The position numbers and the translations under genes are program-made. From Serratia sp. M24T3 (GTDB lineage Bacteria; Pseudomonadota; Gammaproteobacteria; Enterobacterales; Enterobacteriaceae), in contig NZ_AJHJ01000006.1 of assembly GCF_000257645.1 (NCBI RefSeq), positions 159,290 through 223,289 on the forward strand: a stretch of DNA of 64,000 bases. Reading direction: 5' to 3'. Positions within the stretch are counted from its first letter, which is position 1. Each line of letters opens with the position of its first letter. Of this stretch, positions 1-7,644 are shown in pieces. The notes under the pieces were generated by a model. That model did not search any database and was not told the DNA's origin. It saw only the letters and a list, made by a program, of their open reading frames with translations.

Positions 1-2
1 CA

Positions 3-413
3 GCGCTTTCAAATCATGATTGGTATTCAGATAATTTTGGTGGGATTGATCAAATGACTGAAGAGGGTGAATCTACTTTAATCGTGGCCGAAACTGTGGA
101 AGGGGTTAGAAATTATCGTGAGACGGAACCTGAAGGCTCTTTTTACCTATATAAAATCCATCCATCAATACCTGAAGTGGTTGGTGTTTCCTTAAATCAT
201 AACAGGGACGAAAACCTTAGGAAATTGATTACTCATCTGGGTCATAAAGGGGAGGGCGTTCCTGAAATGGACAAAGACGAAATACAAAATTATCTTAGAA
301 ATAACACTGAATATGCGACAGATTTCGACGAAGTTCATATTTACAGTAGAACGATAAAACCTGAACAGGTCGAAATTATTGCGGATCGGTTAAAAGATCT
401 AAAAGCACGATAA
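3..413 (+). CDS. 3' part of an ADP-ribosyltransferase-like toxin/effector (5' end outside window)
   Basis: The reading frame is open from base 3 without a stop, so the gene begins outside the window; a Met codon at 54 is internal. The visible 136 residues contain a FYLYKI strand followed by an acidic, loop-rich stretch and a late strand with DEVHIYSRTIKPEQVEII. From memory, this order resembles the second half of LT-A/pertussis-type ADP-ribosyltransferases, where a Y.Y.I strand precedes a late 'I.PE.I' turn. The catalytic Arg and STS motifs would lie upstream and cannot be seen. The DNA is AT-rich compared with msrA next door. The family call is a weak inference. It could equally be another host-directed effector or an unrelated small domain. 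Confidence 0.4.
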   Translation, partial: ALSNHDWYSDNFGGIDQMTEEGESTLIVAETVEGVRNYRETEPEGSFYLYKIHPSIPEVVGVSLNHNRDENLRKLITHLGHKGEGVPEMDKDEIQNYLRNNTEYATDFDEVHIYSRTIKPEQVEIIADRLKDLKAR

Positions 414-712
414 TTTTCTGGTTATTAATGAGTCGTTAATTTTCAATCCCTTAGCCCTCCGTAGCATCTCCAACCAACAGTAGAAAGATCATCAGATGTT
501 GCCATGTTGAATAGCTACGCCGAATACTGCTCTCAGCGTGTACTGGCAAATCAGGGGCCATAGAATTCAAATGAAAGCCATTATGACAATTTTGTCATCC
601 TGAGGTCATCGCATTAACCCGGTTTAGCTGCCATCTTTAATGTACCAGGCTGAATAAAAATCAAGCTGCTTTCGCGGCTTGCCCGTTCGCCGACACTCCC
701 GTGAGGTACATT
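414..712. other. Intergenic region before msrA
   Basis: No convincing gene was seen in these 299 bases. The region holds the palindrome described at 583-598 and presumably the msrA promoter. No clear -35/-10 pair could be picked with confidence. Confidence 0.5.
583..598. promoter_or_regulatory. CusR/HprR-type operator upstream of msrA
   Basis: The sequence is a perfect inverted repeat ATGACAA-TT-TTGTCAT, centred about 120 bases before the msrA start. It equals the core of the E. coli CusR box as I remember it (AAAATGACAA-NN-TTGTCATTTT), which HprR (YedW) also recognises. HprRS controls the periplasmic methionine sulfoxide reductase msrPQ in E. coli. The flanking bases (cc on one side) do not extend the box fully. 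The regulator identity is inferred; the palindrome itself is visible. Confidence 0.6.
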
Positions 713-1450
713 ATGAAAACAGCGCAAAAAAGATTCTCCTCTTTACGCCGCTCAGGTCCGTGGGGCGCGTTTATTGCCATCACCGCGCTGCTGTGGTGCA
801 GTATTGCCTGGTCATTTGGCGGGGCAGAGCCAGCAGTTTCCATTCCAGCACCTATAAAGGATGAGGCGCCAGCCAGTTCGCATTCCGAAACTGCGCTGTT
901 TGCCGGCGGTTGTTTTTGGGGCGTTGCGGGCGTGTTTCAGCACGTAAAAGGGGTGACCAAAGTGGTCGCGGGTTACACCGGCGGTTCGGCAGATACTGCC
1001 AATTATGAAACTGTCAGCAGTGGCGATACTGGTCATGCTGAATCCGTCCAAGTCACCTTTGACCCCTCGCAGGTCACTTACGGGGCACTGTTGCAGGTGT
1101 TTTTCTCAGTGGCGCACAACCCTACCGAGTTAGACAGGCAAGGCCCGGACAGCGGCACACAGTATCGTTCGGCACTTTTCCCGCTGAGTGATTCCCAGAA
1201 AAGCGTGGCTCAGGCTTACATTGCTCAGCTAGATGCCAGCAAAGCGTTTGGCAAGCCATTGGTCACCACCGTTGAAAGCCATAATCATTTCTATCCGGCA
1301 GAGAGCTATCACCAGAATTATTTGGTGGAAAATCCTGATGCGCCTTATATCGCAATCAACGACATGCCGAAAATTGGCCAGTTGAAACAGCTGTTTGCTG
1401 CACGTTACCGCACCGATCCGGTGCTGACGCCGGTATCTACAGGTTCGTAA
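713..1450 (+). CDS. msrA: Membrane-anchored peptide-methionine (S)-S-oxide reductase, one-Cys type
   Basis: This enzyme reduces methionine-S-sulfoxide in oxidised proteins. The active-site motif GGCFWG is at residues 65-70, with the nucleophile Cys67. The N-terminus is basic followed by a hydrophobic segment (about residues 17-36), so the domain is probably anchored or exported to the envelope rather than cytosolic. The ATG at 713 is preferred over the GTG at 701 because GTGAGG at 701-706 is a well-placed ribosome binding site for it. No cysteine occurs after Cys67, so the usual C-terminal resolving cysteines are absent and recycling must use another reductant. A CusR/HprR-like palindrome lies upstream. 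The gene ends in a hairpin shared with the convergent bdcA. Confidence 0.9.
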   Translation: MKTAQKRFSSLRRSGPWGAFIAITALLWCSIAWSFGGAEPAVSIPAPIKDEAPASSHSETALFAGGCFWGVAGVFQHVKGVTKVVAGYTGGSADTANYETVSSGDTGHAESVQVTFDPSQVTYGALLQVFFSVAHNPTELDRQGPDSGTQYRSALFPLSDSQKSVAQAYIAQLDASKAFGKPLVTTVESHNHFYPAESYHQNYLVENPDAPYIAINDMPKIGQLKQLFAARYRTDPVLTPVSTGS

Positions 1451-1452
1451 AT

Positions 1453-1472
1453 AGCCAGCCTGCGGGCTGGCT
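1453..1472. terminator. Hairpin between convergent msrA and bdcA
   Basis: AGCCAGCC-TGCG-GGCTGGCT forms a perfect 8-bp stem with a 4-base loop, three bases after the msrA stop. There is no good T-tract on the plus strand, so termination efficiency is uncertain. Confidence 0.5.
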
Positions 1473-1492
1473 GGTAAGTATCAACACTCATT

Positions 1493-2206
1493 TCAGGCAC
1501 CAAAACCGCCGTCAATGGTCAGCGCTGAACCGGTGACCATTGCGGCCTCGGCACTGGCTACCCAACTTACCATTGCCGCGACTTCATCGCCGTGAGCGTG
1601 GCGTTTGATAGCCATAAAACTGTGCATGAGTTCGTTTAACGGGCCATCGGCAGGGTTCATATCAGTATCCGTGGGACCGGGCTGTACCACGTTTACCGTG
1701 ATGCCGCGTGGGCCAAAATCGCGCGCCAGTCCTTTTACCATTCCCTGTAAGGCAGACTTGCTGGTGGCATAGGCGCTGAGCCCCTGCATTGGCATTCTGT
1801 CTGCGTTAGTTGAGCCGATAAACACGATTCGGCCATCTTTGGACATCTGCCTTGCGGCTTCAACTGCGGCAAAGTAGGGGGCATGAATATTAATCTGGAA
1901 CAGTTTTTCTATCTCATCGGCGTTGAGAGTCAGCGGATCTCCGGAACTCAGCACGCCAGCATTGACAATCAGCACATCCAGCTTGCCCAGTTTACTGATT
2001 TGACTGGCAATCGCGTTGCGATCGGCGCTGTCGAGCTGTAGCGCGGTAGAGCCTGTTTGTTGAGCCAAAGTTTCAGCGGCCGAGTGTGAGTTTACGTAGC
2101 TGAAAACAACCTCATCACCCTGTTCGGCAAATTTTTTAACGATTGCAGCACCGACTCCACGGCTGCCGCCCATGATAAAGACCTTTCTTTTATTCTGGGT
2201 ATTCAT
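1493..2206 (-). CDS. bdcA: BdcA-like SDR oxidoreductase (biofilm-dispersal family)
   Basis: A classical short-chain dehydrogenase of 237 residues, the same length as E. coli BdcA (YjgI). It has the Rossmann motif GGSRGVG near residues 13-19, NAG in the fourth strand (LIVNAG), the catalytic YATSK, and the family stretch GLARDFGPRGITVNVVQPGP. Many blocks match my memory of E. coli BdcA, which is reported to bind cyclic-di-GMP and promote biofilm dispersal; its enzymatic substrate is unclear. It is the second gene of an operon behind an MFS transporter (58-base gap) and is opposed by a TetR gene, an arrangement extending the bdcA-bdcR layout of E. coli. AGGA 8 bases upstream supports the start. 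Confidence 0.8.
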   Translation of the reverse strand: MNTQNKRKVFIMGGSRGVGAAIVKKFAEQGDEVVFSYVNSHSAAETLAQQTGSTALQLDSADRNAIASQISKLGKLDVLIVNAGVLSSGDPLTLNADEIEKLFQINIHAPYFAAVEAARQMSKDGRIVFIGSTNADRMPMQGLSAYATSKSALQGMVKGLARDFGPRGITVNVVQPGPTDTDMNPADGPLNELMHSFMAIKRHAHGDEVAAMVSWVASAEAAMVTGSALTIDGGFGA

Positions 2207-2264
2207 GATTTTTTCCTGATTTTGTTGTGATTGACGAGTGATTTAGTCGATTTTTTGCCACAAA

Positions 2265-3491
2265 TCATTCCGATGCCGGGTCGAGATGCTGACGCTGTCC
2301 CGGTGGAAATCCGTATTTGTTCGCCCGCGAGGCAATAGCCAAGCCCAACAAGGTCAAAGCAATGATTGTCCAGGAGAAATATTTAACCCCGGATTGTTCA
2401 AGTAAAACGCCGCCGACTATGCCGCCGAGCGCGATAGCTAAATTCCAGACCACCACGTTCATCGACAAAGCAATATCAGCGCCTTCTCCTGCCGCATCGG
2501 CCAGCGCGGTTTGCAGCAGTGTTGCGGCACCGCCAAAAGTCAGACCCCATATCGCCACGCCGCAATAGACTATGGTCGGTGATGACCCCTTTAATGCAAA
2601 CGCCAGCATTGTTAGCGCAAAAATCCCAAGGCTTAAAAGCACGGCGCGGCGTAAAAATCGTTCAACTATTTTGCCGGTTAAAATAATTCCTGCCAGAGCA
2701 GCGATGCCGAAAGTAAGCAGCACCAGACTCACATTTTTCTCAAGCCCGGCCTGCGCAATAAATGGGCTGATAAAGGTGTAAAGAATATTGTGAGCGAGGA
2801 TCCAGGCCATAACGACCGACAATACAGGCCTGACGCCCGGGGTCATCAGCACCTGACGCAACGCTAGGGCAGACTTGCCAGACTGTCCGGGGAAATTGGG
2901 CAATGAAATCAAGATCCAGACAATCAGCAGTACCGACAAGCCTGATATCACGCCAAAAGTCAGCCTCCAGCCTAATAGATCCCCCATCCAGGTTCCCAGC
3001 GGTACCCCTAAAGAGAGCGCAATCGGCGTTCCCACCATGGCAATAGCCATGGCTTTTCCCTGTTGTGACGGTGTAACCATTCGGCGCGCGTACCCTGCCA
3101 GCAGGCTCCAGGCCAAACCGGCAGCGGCACCTGCCATAAAGCGGGTAAAAAGTGTCAATACATAGTTTTCAGAAATAGCAGTCAGTGAGTTAAAGAGCAA
3201 AAATCCCAACACCGTGAGCAAGATAACGTGGCGACGAGGCCAGCTGCGCGTCATCAAAGTCAAAGGAATAGCGGCGATTAGCGAACCTGCCGCATAGGCG
3301 GAAATCAGTTGACCGGCATAAGACACAGAAACATGCAGACCTTGAGCAATCTGCGGTAAAAGTCCGGCAGGAACGGTTTCAGTCATGATGCAGATAAAAC
3401 CGGTCATCGCCAGGGCCAGCAGGGCCATCACCGGCAAGCGTTGAACCTCGGGTGGTGAACTGACTTGGTCTGAATTGCCCCGATAATGCAT
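2265..3491 (-). CDS. MFS efflux transporter (DHA1 / AraJ-YdhP type)
   Basis: A 408-residue protein with about 12 hydrophobic segments, typical of the major facilitator drug/sugar efflux group. The first transmembrane segment contains ETVPAGLLPQIAQGL, characteristic of AraJ/YdhP/SotB-like exporters. It is the first gene of an operon with bdcA and starts 102 bases from the divergent TetR gene, with two matching 22-bp palindromes between them. This suggests a ligand-inducible efflux unit in which the SDR acts on the exported or a related compound. GTGGGAAAA precedes the ATG. The substrate cannot be told from sequence. Confidence 0.85.
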   Translation of the reverse strand: MHYRGNSDQVSSPPEVQRLPVMALLALAMTGFICIMTETVPAGLLPQIAQGLHVSVSYAGQLISAYAAGSLIAAIPLTLMTRSWPRRHVILLTVLGFLLFNSLTAISENYVLTLFTRFMAGAAAGLAWSLLAGYARRMVTPSQQGKAMAIAMVGTPIALSLGVPLGTWMGDLLGWRLTFGVISGLSVLLIVWILISLPNFPGQSGKSALALRQVLMTPGVRPVLSVVMAWILAHNILYTFISPFIAQAGLEKNVSLVLLTFGIAALAGIILTGKIVERFLRRAVLLSLGIFALTMLAFALKGSSPTIVYCGVAIWGLTFGGAATLLQTALADAAGEGADIALSMNVVVWNLAIALGGIVGGVLLEQSGVKYFSWTIIALTLLGLAIASRANKYGFPPGQRQHLDPASE

Positions 3492-3502
3492 AATTTTCCC
3501 AC

Positions 3503-3524
3503 TTATATATCGATTAGTACATAA
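3503..3524. promoter_or_regulatory. TetR operator O1 (22-bp palindrome)
   Basis: Arms TTATATA and TACATAA flank the centre TCGATTAG. The same site recurs at 3558-3579 with arms TTATGTA and TATATAA and centre TCGACTAG. This copy lies 12 bases before the MFS start codon, where a bound repressor would block transcription. Confidence 0.7.
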
Positions 3525-3557
3525 GTGTTGTCATGGCGGCGGCAGCTTGTCAATGAT

Positions 3558-3579
3558 TTATGTATCGACTAGTATATAA
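3558..3579. promoter_or_regulatory. TetR operator O2 (22-bp palindrome)
   Basis: Second copy of the palindrome at 3503-3524, in the same orientation, 55 bases away (about five helical turns). The homology continues downstream of both copies (GTGTTGTCAT versus ATATTGTCAT), so the unit is a duplicated block of about 32 bases. It sits 27 bases before the TetR start codon. Confidence 0.7.
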
Positions 3580-3605
3580 ATATTGTCATTGCTATGGAGA
3601 TTTTC

Positions 3606-4214
3606 ATGAGAACCGGGCGTCCAAGACAGTTTGACCGTGATACTGCGGTGCAGCAGGCGATGCATCTTTTTTGGCAGAACGGATATGAATCTACTTCACT
3701 GGCGCAGCTAAAAGCCGCGATGGGTCAGGGTATTACAGCGCCCAGTTTCTACGCAGCTTTTGGTTCCAAGGAAGCATTGTTCCGCGAGGCCGTGTCGCGC
3801 TATCTGGCTTCTCACGGGCAGGTAATGGAACCGCTATGGGACAATTCCCTGTCTCCTGTCGCGGCCATCGAATTCGCACTTAGACAGTCAGCCCGCATGC
3901 AGTGTGAGGAAAATCATCCACAGGGTTGCATGGTAGCACTTGGGGTAATGTCGGCATGTTCCCCTGAAAATCAGCAGGTTATGCAGCCACTGAAAGATTC
4001 TCGCCTGCGAACTCGGCAGGGTATTAAATCTTGCCTGCAACGTGCGATAGAATGCGGTGAACTAAAGGCAACAACTGATGTGGCCGGATTAGCGGCATTA
4101 ATTGACAGCTTTTTACTCGGTATATCTACGCTTTCACGTGACGGTGTCACGCTAGCCGTTATTGAAGGTGGCATTTCTCAGGCAATGAACATACTCGAGC
4201 AAAATCGCGCTTGA
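3606..4214 (+). CDS. TetR/AcrR-family repressor (BdcR-like position)
   Basis: A 202-residue regulator with an N-terminal helix-turn-helix (GRPRQFDRDTAVQQAMHLFW...SFYAAFGSKEALF) typical of TetR proteins of the BdcR/YjgJ kind, and a helical ligand-binding C-terminal half. The ATG at 3606 is chosen because GGAG at 3596-3599 is ideally spaced for it; an ATG at 3594 overlaps that site and would add four residues. It is divergent from the MFS-bdcA operon and most likely represses both that operon and itself through the paired palindromes. Sequence identity to E. coli BdcR is not obvious beyond the HTH, so I give no gene symbol. The ligand is unknown. Confidence 0.85.
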   Translation: MRTGRPRQFDRDTAVQQAMHLFWQNGYESTSLAQLKAAMGQGITAPSFYAAFGSKEALFREAVSRYLASHGQVMEPLWDNSLSPVAAIEFALRQSARMQCEENHPQGCMVALGVMSACSPENQQVMQPLKDSRLRTRQGIKSCLQRAIECGELKATTDVAGLAALIDSFLLGISTLSRDGVTLAVIEGGISQAMNILEQNRA

Positions 4215-4240
4215 CCTGTTGCAGGCGAATCCTTGAATAC

Positions 4241-4265
4241 AAAACATTAATAATAGTGATGTTTT
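4241..4265. terminator. Weak inverted repeat after the TetR gene
   Basis: AAAACAT and ATGTTTT face each other across 11 bases, between the TetR stop and the sugar exporter start. It could be a weak terminator or an operator for the downstream gene. The sequence does not decide. Confidence 0.3.
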
Positions 4266-4330
4266 ATTGCCGTTCGAATATTAACTATGCTATCAATACC
4301 TGATAAAACTTTGTCTTTCAGGGAGTTGGC

Positions 4331-5509
4331 ATGGAGTTGGAACAGCAGGCCGAGGGCAGCAATCAGCTGGTCAGCGCGGCCTTTATGGCAACAGTGTTAC
4401 TTTTAGGGATCTCCGGCGCGTTTCAATGGCCAGTACTCAGCCTGTTTCTTACCCGCAATACTGGCGCAACGCCGATGATGGTTGGCGCTTTTTATACTGT
4501 CAATGCCATTGCGGGTATCGGGATGAGCCAGCTTATTGCTCGACGTTCTGATGCCACTGGCAACCGCCGCAACCTGATTATTGCCTGTTGTTCTATTGCT
4601 GTGGTGAATGCGCTACTTTTTGCCTATAACCGCCACTATTGGGTGCTGATTTCACTGGGTGTGCTGATGTCAGCGGTTTCCATCGCGGCAATGCCGCAAG
4701 TATTTGCACTTGCTCGCCAATATGCTGATCAAACAGGCGGCGAAGTGGTGAAGTTTACCACTCGCATGCGGGCGCAGATTTCGCTTTCGTGGATCGTTGC
4801 TCCTCCGTTGGCCTTTTTTACCCTCGCGCATTTTGGTTTCACTGTCCTTTATTTAATTGTCGCCTCTCTGTTTGCGCTGGCATTATTGCTGGTGGTTGCT
4901 TTACTGCCTTCGTTGCCAGCATTGCCTGTCCAGGCTATTGAAACCGGGCCAAACGTTTCTAAAACCAAGGACAGGGATGTTTGGTGGCTGTTTGCCGCCT
5001 TTGCATTGCTGTGGGCCGGAGATGCGATGTATCTTATTGATATGCCATTATATATTTCAAGCCTGAGCCATGTCGCAGCCGGTTTCGCCGGTTGGTTGTT
5101 GGGCGTGGGTGCAGGATTCGAAGTGTTAATTGTGTTGTTCTCGGTGACATTGATTCATCGTTTCGGCAAACGCCCGCTGCTGCTGGTGGGGGTGCTGAGT
5201 GCCGTAGTTTTTTATGCCGGTATGGCCTTGGTTGTTTCACCGCAAGCTTTGATGGCAATACAGATTTTTAACGCATTGTTTATTGGTATCGTTGGCGGAA
5301 TGGGCATGCTTTATATGCAAGATTTATTGCCCGCAGCCCCTGGTTCTGCCAGCACGCTCTACAGCAACAGCGTTTCCACCGGCGCCATTATTGCCGGACT
5401 GCTTCAGGGGCTGGTGAGTGAGAATCTCGGACATCAGCCCGTATATTGGGTTGCAATGGTGATTTCACTGTTGGCGCTGGGTATGGCGTTGCGGGTTAAA
5501 AAGGCATAA
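4331..5509 (+). CDS. Sugar efflux transporter, SetA/SetB family (MFS)
   Basis: A 392-residue inner-membrane protein with about 12 membrane segments. The N-terminal half (ISGAFQWPVLSLFLTR, GIGMSQLIARRSD) and the length match the SET family, which exports sugars and glucosides such as lactose or IPTG in E. coli. The start follows GGGAGTTGGC. It is flanked by a TetR gene upstream and a LysR gene downstream, both on the same strand, with about 90-120 bases on each side, so it is probably monocistronic. Which of SetA, SetB or SetC it corresponds to cannot be decided here. Confidence 0.85.
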   Translation: MELEQQAEGSNQLVSAAFMATVLLLGISGAFQWPVLSLFLTRNTGATPMMVGAFYTVNAIAGIGMSQLIARRSDATGNRRNLIIACCSIAVVNALLFAYNRHYWVLISLGVLMSAVSIAAMPQVFALARQYADQTGGEVVKFTTRMRAQISLSWIVAPPLAFFTLAHFGFTVLYLIVASLFALALLLVVALLPSLPALPVQAIETGPNVSKTKDRDVWWLFAAFALLWAGDAMYLIDMPLYISSLSHVAAGFAGWLLGVGAGFEVLIVLFSVTLIHRFGKRPLLLVGVLSAVVFYAGMALVVSPQALMAIQIFNALFIGIVGGMGMLYMQDLLPAAPGSASTLYSNSVSTGAIIAGLLQGLVSENLGHQPVYWVAMVISLLALGMALRVKKA

Positions 5510-5602
5510 CGACCGTTATAGGGTCTGAAAAATAGAGAGGCTGTCTGGACCTGCGCTAAATATGTTATTTTATTGAATGCCTTTAAATCATCAGACAGAC
5601 CC

Positions 5603-6502
5603 ATGGACAATATAGAAAATCTCACCGCAATGGTGGTCTTTGCCCGCGTGGTTGAAACGCTAAGCTTTACCGAAGCCGCTAAATCCCTGCGGCTGTCGAA
5701 GTCTTCCGTAAGCCGTGAAATTGCCAGCCTCGAAGTTCGCCTTGGCGCGCAGCTACTTAATCGCACCACGCGTAAAATTGCCGTGACTGAAGTCGGGCTG
5801 AGCTATTACCAGTATTGCCATCGCATACTCAATGAAATCAAAGGGGCGGAGCACTTCATCCGCCATTTTCATGAGGAGCCGATGGGCAATCTGCGACTGA
5901 TTGCGCCAGTAACCTTTGGCTGTCAGTGCATCGTGCCAGTACTGAATACTTTTATTAACAACAATATACACGTCAATGTGGATCTCGACTTGACCGATCG
6001 CCCGGTTAATATGGCCGACGATCTGTATGATATTGCGATTGTCATCACTCGCGACAAACCGGACAGCGCGCAGCTCAAGCCTTTGATCCCTATTACCTGG
6101 GGGCTTTACGCCGCGCCGAATTACGTGGCCAGACTGGCAAAAATCAATAAACCGGGAGACTTGCCACGCTACGACTACATACTGTTTCGCGGTCCGGCGC
6201 ATACCATTTCGCTGCCGTTCTACAAGGACAAGCAAAAGCTGGATATCGAAGTGCACAGCCGTTTTCGCATGAACAACAGCGTGGCTTTGATGAGTTCGGC
6301 GATTTCTGGCGGTGGCATTGCTTACTTGCCTGATTACATTGCTCAGGAGTCAGTAAAAGAAGGAAAACTGGTTCGCCTGTTACCCGACTGGCAGATGGAT
6401 ACTTATCATTCGTGGGTAATGTTTAAATCCGAGAATCGTTTGTCGGCGCGAGTGCGGTTGTTTGTCGATGATTTAGAAAAAAACTGCGTAAGAATTATAT
6501 GA
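5603..6502 (+). CDS. LysR-family transcriptional regulator
   Basis: A 299-residue LysR-type regulator. The N-terminal winged HTH reads FARVVETLSFTEAAKSLRLSKSSVSREIASLE, followed by the usual linker and a periplasmic-binding-protein-like effector domain. The CrgA/AaeR-like subgroup is suggested by MDNIENLTAMVVFARVVE and GVRLNRTTR-type features. The start at 5603 is preferred over the ATG at 5573 because LysR proteins begin close to this point; neither start has a strong ribosome binding site. No divergent target gene is present, which is atypical. The gene ends in a strong bidirectional terminator. Confidence 0.85.
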   Translation: MDNIENLTAMVVFARVVETLSFTEAAKSLRLSKSSVSREIASLEVRLGAQLLNRTTRKIAVTEVGLSYYQYCHRILNEIKGAEHFIRHFHEEPMGNLRLIAPVTFGCQCIVPVLNTFINNNIHVNVDLDLTDRPVNMADDLYDIAIVITRDKPDSAQLKPLIPITWGLYAAPNYVARLAKINKPGDLPRYDYILFRGPAHTISLPFYKDKQKLDIEVHSRFRMNNSVALMSSAISGGGIAYLPDYIAQESVKEGKLVRLLPDWQMDTYHSWVMFKSENRLSARVRLFVDDLEKNCVRII

Positions 6503-6575
6503 GTTGAAAACCTAAGTCAGCCCTAATTTTAAGCCTGACTAAGACGAAATCAGATAAATATCAGGTGCATTAACA

Positions 6576-6608
6576 TAAAAAACGGGTGCCACTTAGGCAC
6601 CCGTTTTG
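6576..6608. terminator. Bidirectional rho-independent terminator
   Basis: Stem ACGGGTGCC (6582-6590), loop ACTTA, stem GGCACCCGT (6596-6604). An A-tract precedes and a T-tract follows, so it can serve both the LysR gene and the convergent YrdC-domain gene. Confidence 0.9.
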
Positions 6609-6646
6609 CTGTCTGGTAAAGCATTGCGGCTTGGCAATGACAGGAC

Positions 6647-7426
6647 TTAGTAGTAATTACCTTGACGGTAATCCCAGGTCAGGAAAATATCAGACATGAT
6701 TGACATGATTTTATCAACGTCCAGACCTTTACGGATCAGGATAGGGCATGGAGTCACGCTGCGTTGACCCTTCTGCTCAGGTACCAGAGTACCGTTTTCG
6801 TCGACCATGGAAACCATCACACCTTGCTCGTAACGAGTTTTTTCGCTTTCGTTTGGCTGAATTGAAGTCACGTATTCGTTAGCTTCAATGATCAGGTCAG
6901 CGTGAGATTCGATACGCTCGCCGATACCTTCAACTTTGCCGCGGTTGCCTTTACCAGATGGATTGGCAGAGCTGGCGAAAGAGAATTTACCGTGGTTTTC
7001 CCACAGTTCTTTAGCCAAAATTTCACCCGGCTTACCAAACTTGATAACGAAGCAGCTGGTGTCACGCTTGTCCATCATCATGGTTTTAGAACCATCATCA
7101 GGAATACGTGCCTTGGCTTCTTCTTTCCACGGCAGGATACAGCCCAGCAAAATATCTTTGTCCCAGTGCTGCTGGTACATCGCTTCGATTTCTGGATTCA
7201 GCTGAGCCAGTGATTTCAGCTGCTCCAAAGAGCCACACAGCACAACGCCCGGCTTGTTGCGGTTACGTTCTTTGGCTTCGAATTTACGGTCAAGACCTTT
7301 TGCATCGGAAGTCATGATGATATAGCCAACTTTAGTCGGGCAGACGATCATACCGCCGTCTTTAGACAGGATCTCTACCGCTTCAGGCTGTAAGGCACCA
7401 TTCCATTGAATTGTTTTGTTAGACAT
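6647..7426 (-). CDS. YrdC/Sua5-domain protein (TsaC paralogue)
   Basis: A 259-residue protein carrying the threonylcarbamoyl-AMP synthase-type fold. Visible signatures are the KxR-type patch KERNRNKPGVVL (residues ~52-63), which binds the nucleotide and carbonate in TsaC, and the SxN motif SFASSANPSGKGN (residues ~150-162). It is longer than E. coli TsaC (about 190 residues) through C-terminal additions and has no tRNA-modification neighbours. Family membership is clear; whether it makes TC-AMP or does something else is unknown. It is convergent with the LysR gene across a shared terminator. Confidence 0.75.
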   Translation of the reverse strand: MSNKTIQWNGALQPEAVEILSKDGGMIVCPTKVGYIIMTSDAKGLDRKFEAKERNRNKPGVVLCGSLEQLKSLAQLNPEIEAMYQQHWDKDILLGCILPWKEEAKARIPDDGSKTMMMDKRDTSCFVIKFGKPGEILAKELWENHGKFSFASSANPSGKGNRGKVEGIGERIESHADLIIEANEYVTSIQPNESEKTRYEQGVMVSMVDENGTLVPEQKGQRSVTPCPILIRKGLDVDKIMSIMSDIFLTWDYRQGNYY

Positions 7427-7612
7427 ATCTCATACCTTTCGATTGCATTGATTAAGGATATTCGGTGTTCCGAATCAGTGAATTCATCCTACCGTATTTT
7501 TTCAAAACCGCGAGCATACAAAGCGAAAATAAGTGATTGTTCCAATGCTGCAACAAAAGGCGCAACAGGAAAGGTAATCTAAATATTGATTGAGAGGGTA
7601 AAGTGGAGAGAG

Positions 7613-7635
7613 CCAGCCCTCTGACTGAGGGCTGG
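7613..7635. terminator. Hairpin after the sugar symporter gene
   Basis: CCAGCCCTC (7613-7621), loop TGACT, GAGGGCTGG (7627-7635), ten bases beyond the stop of the minus-strand symporter gene. The following minus-strand sequence is pyrimidine-rich but lacks a clean T-run. Confidence 0.55.
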
Positions 7636-7644
7636 ACAGGTATC

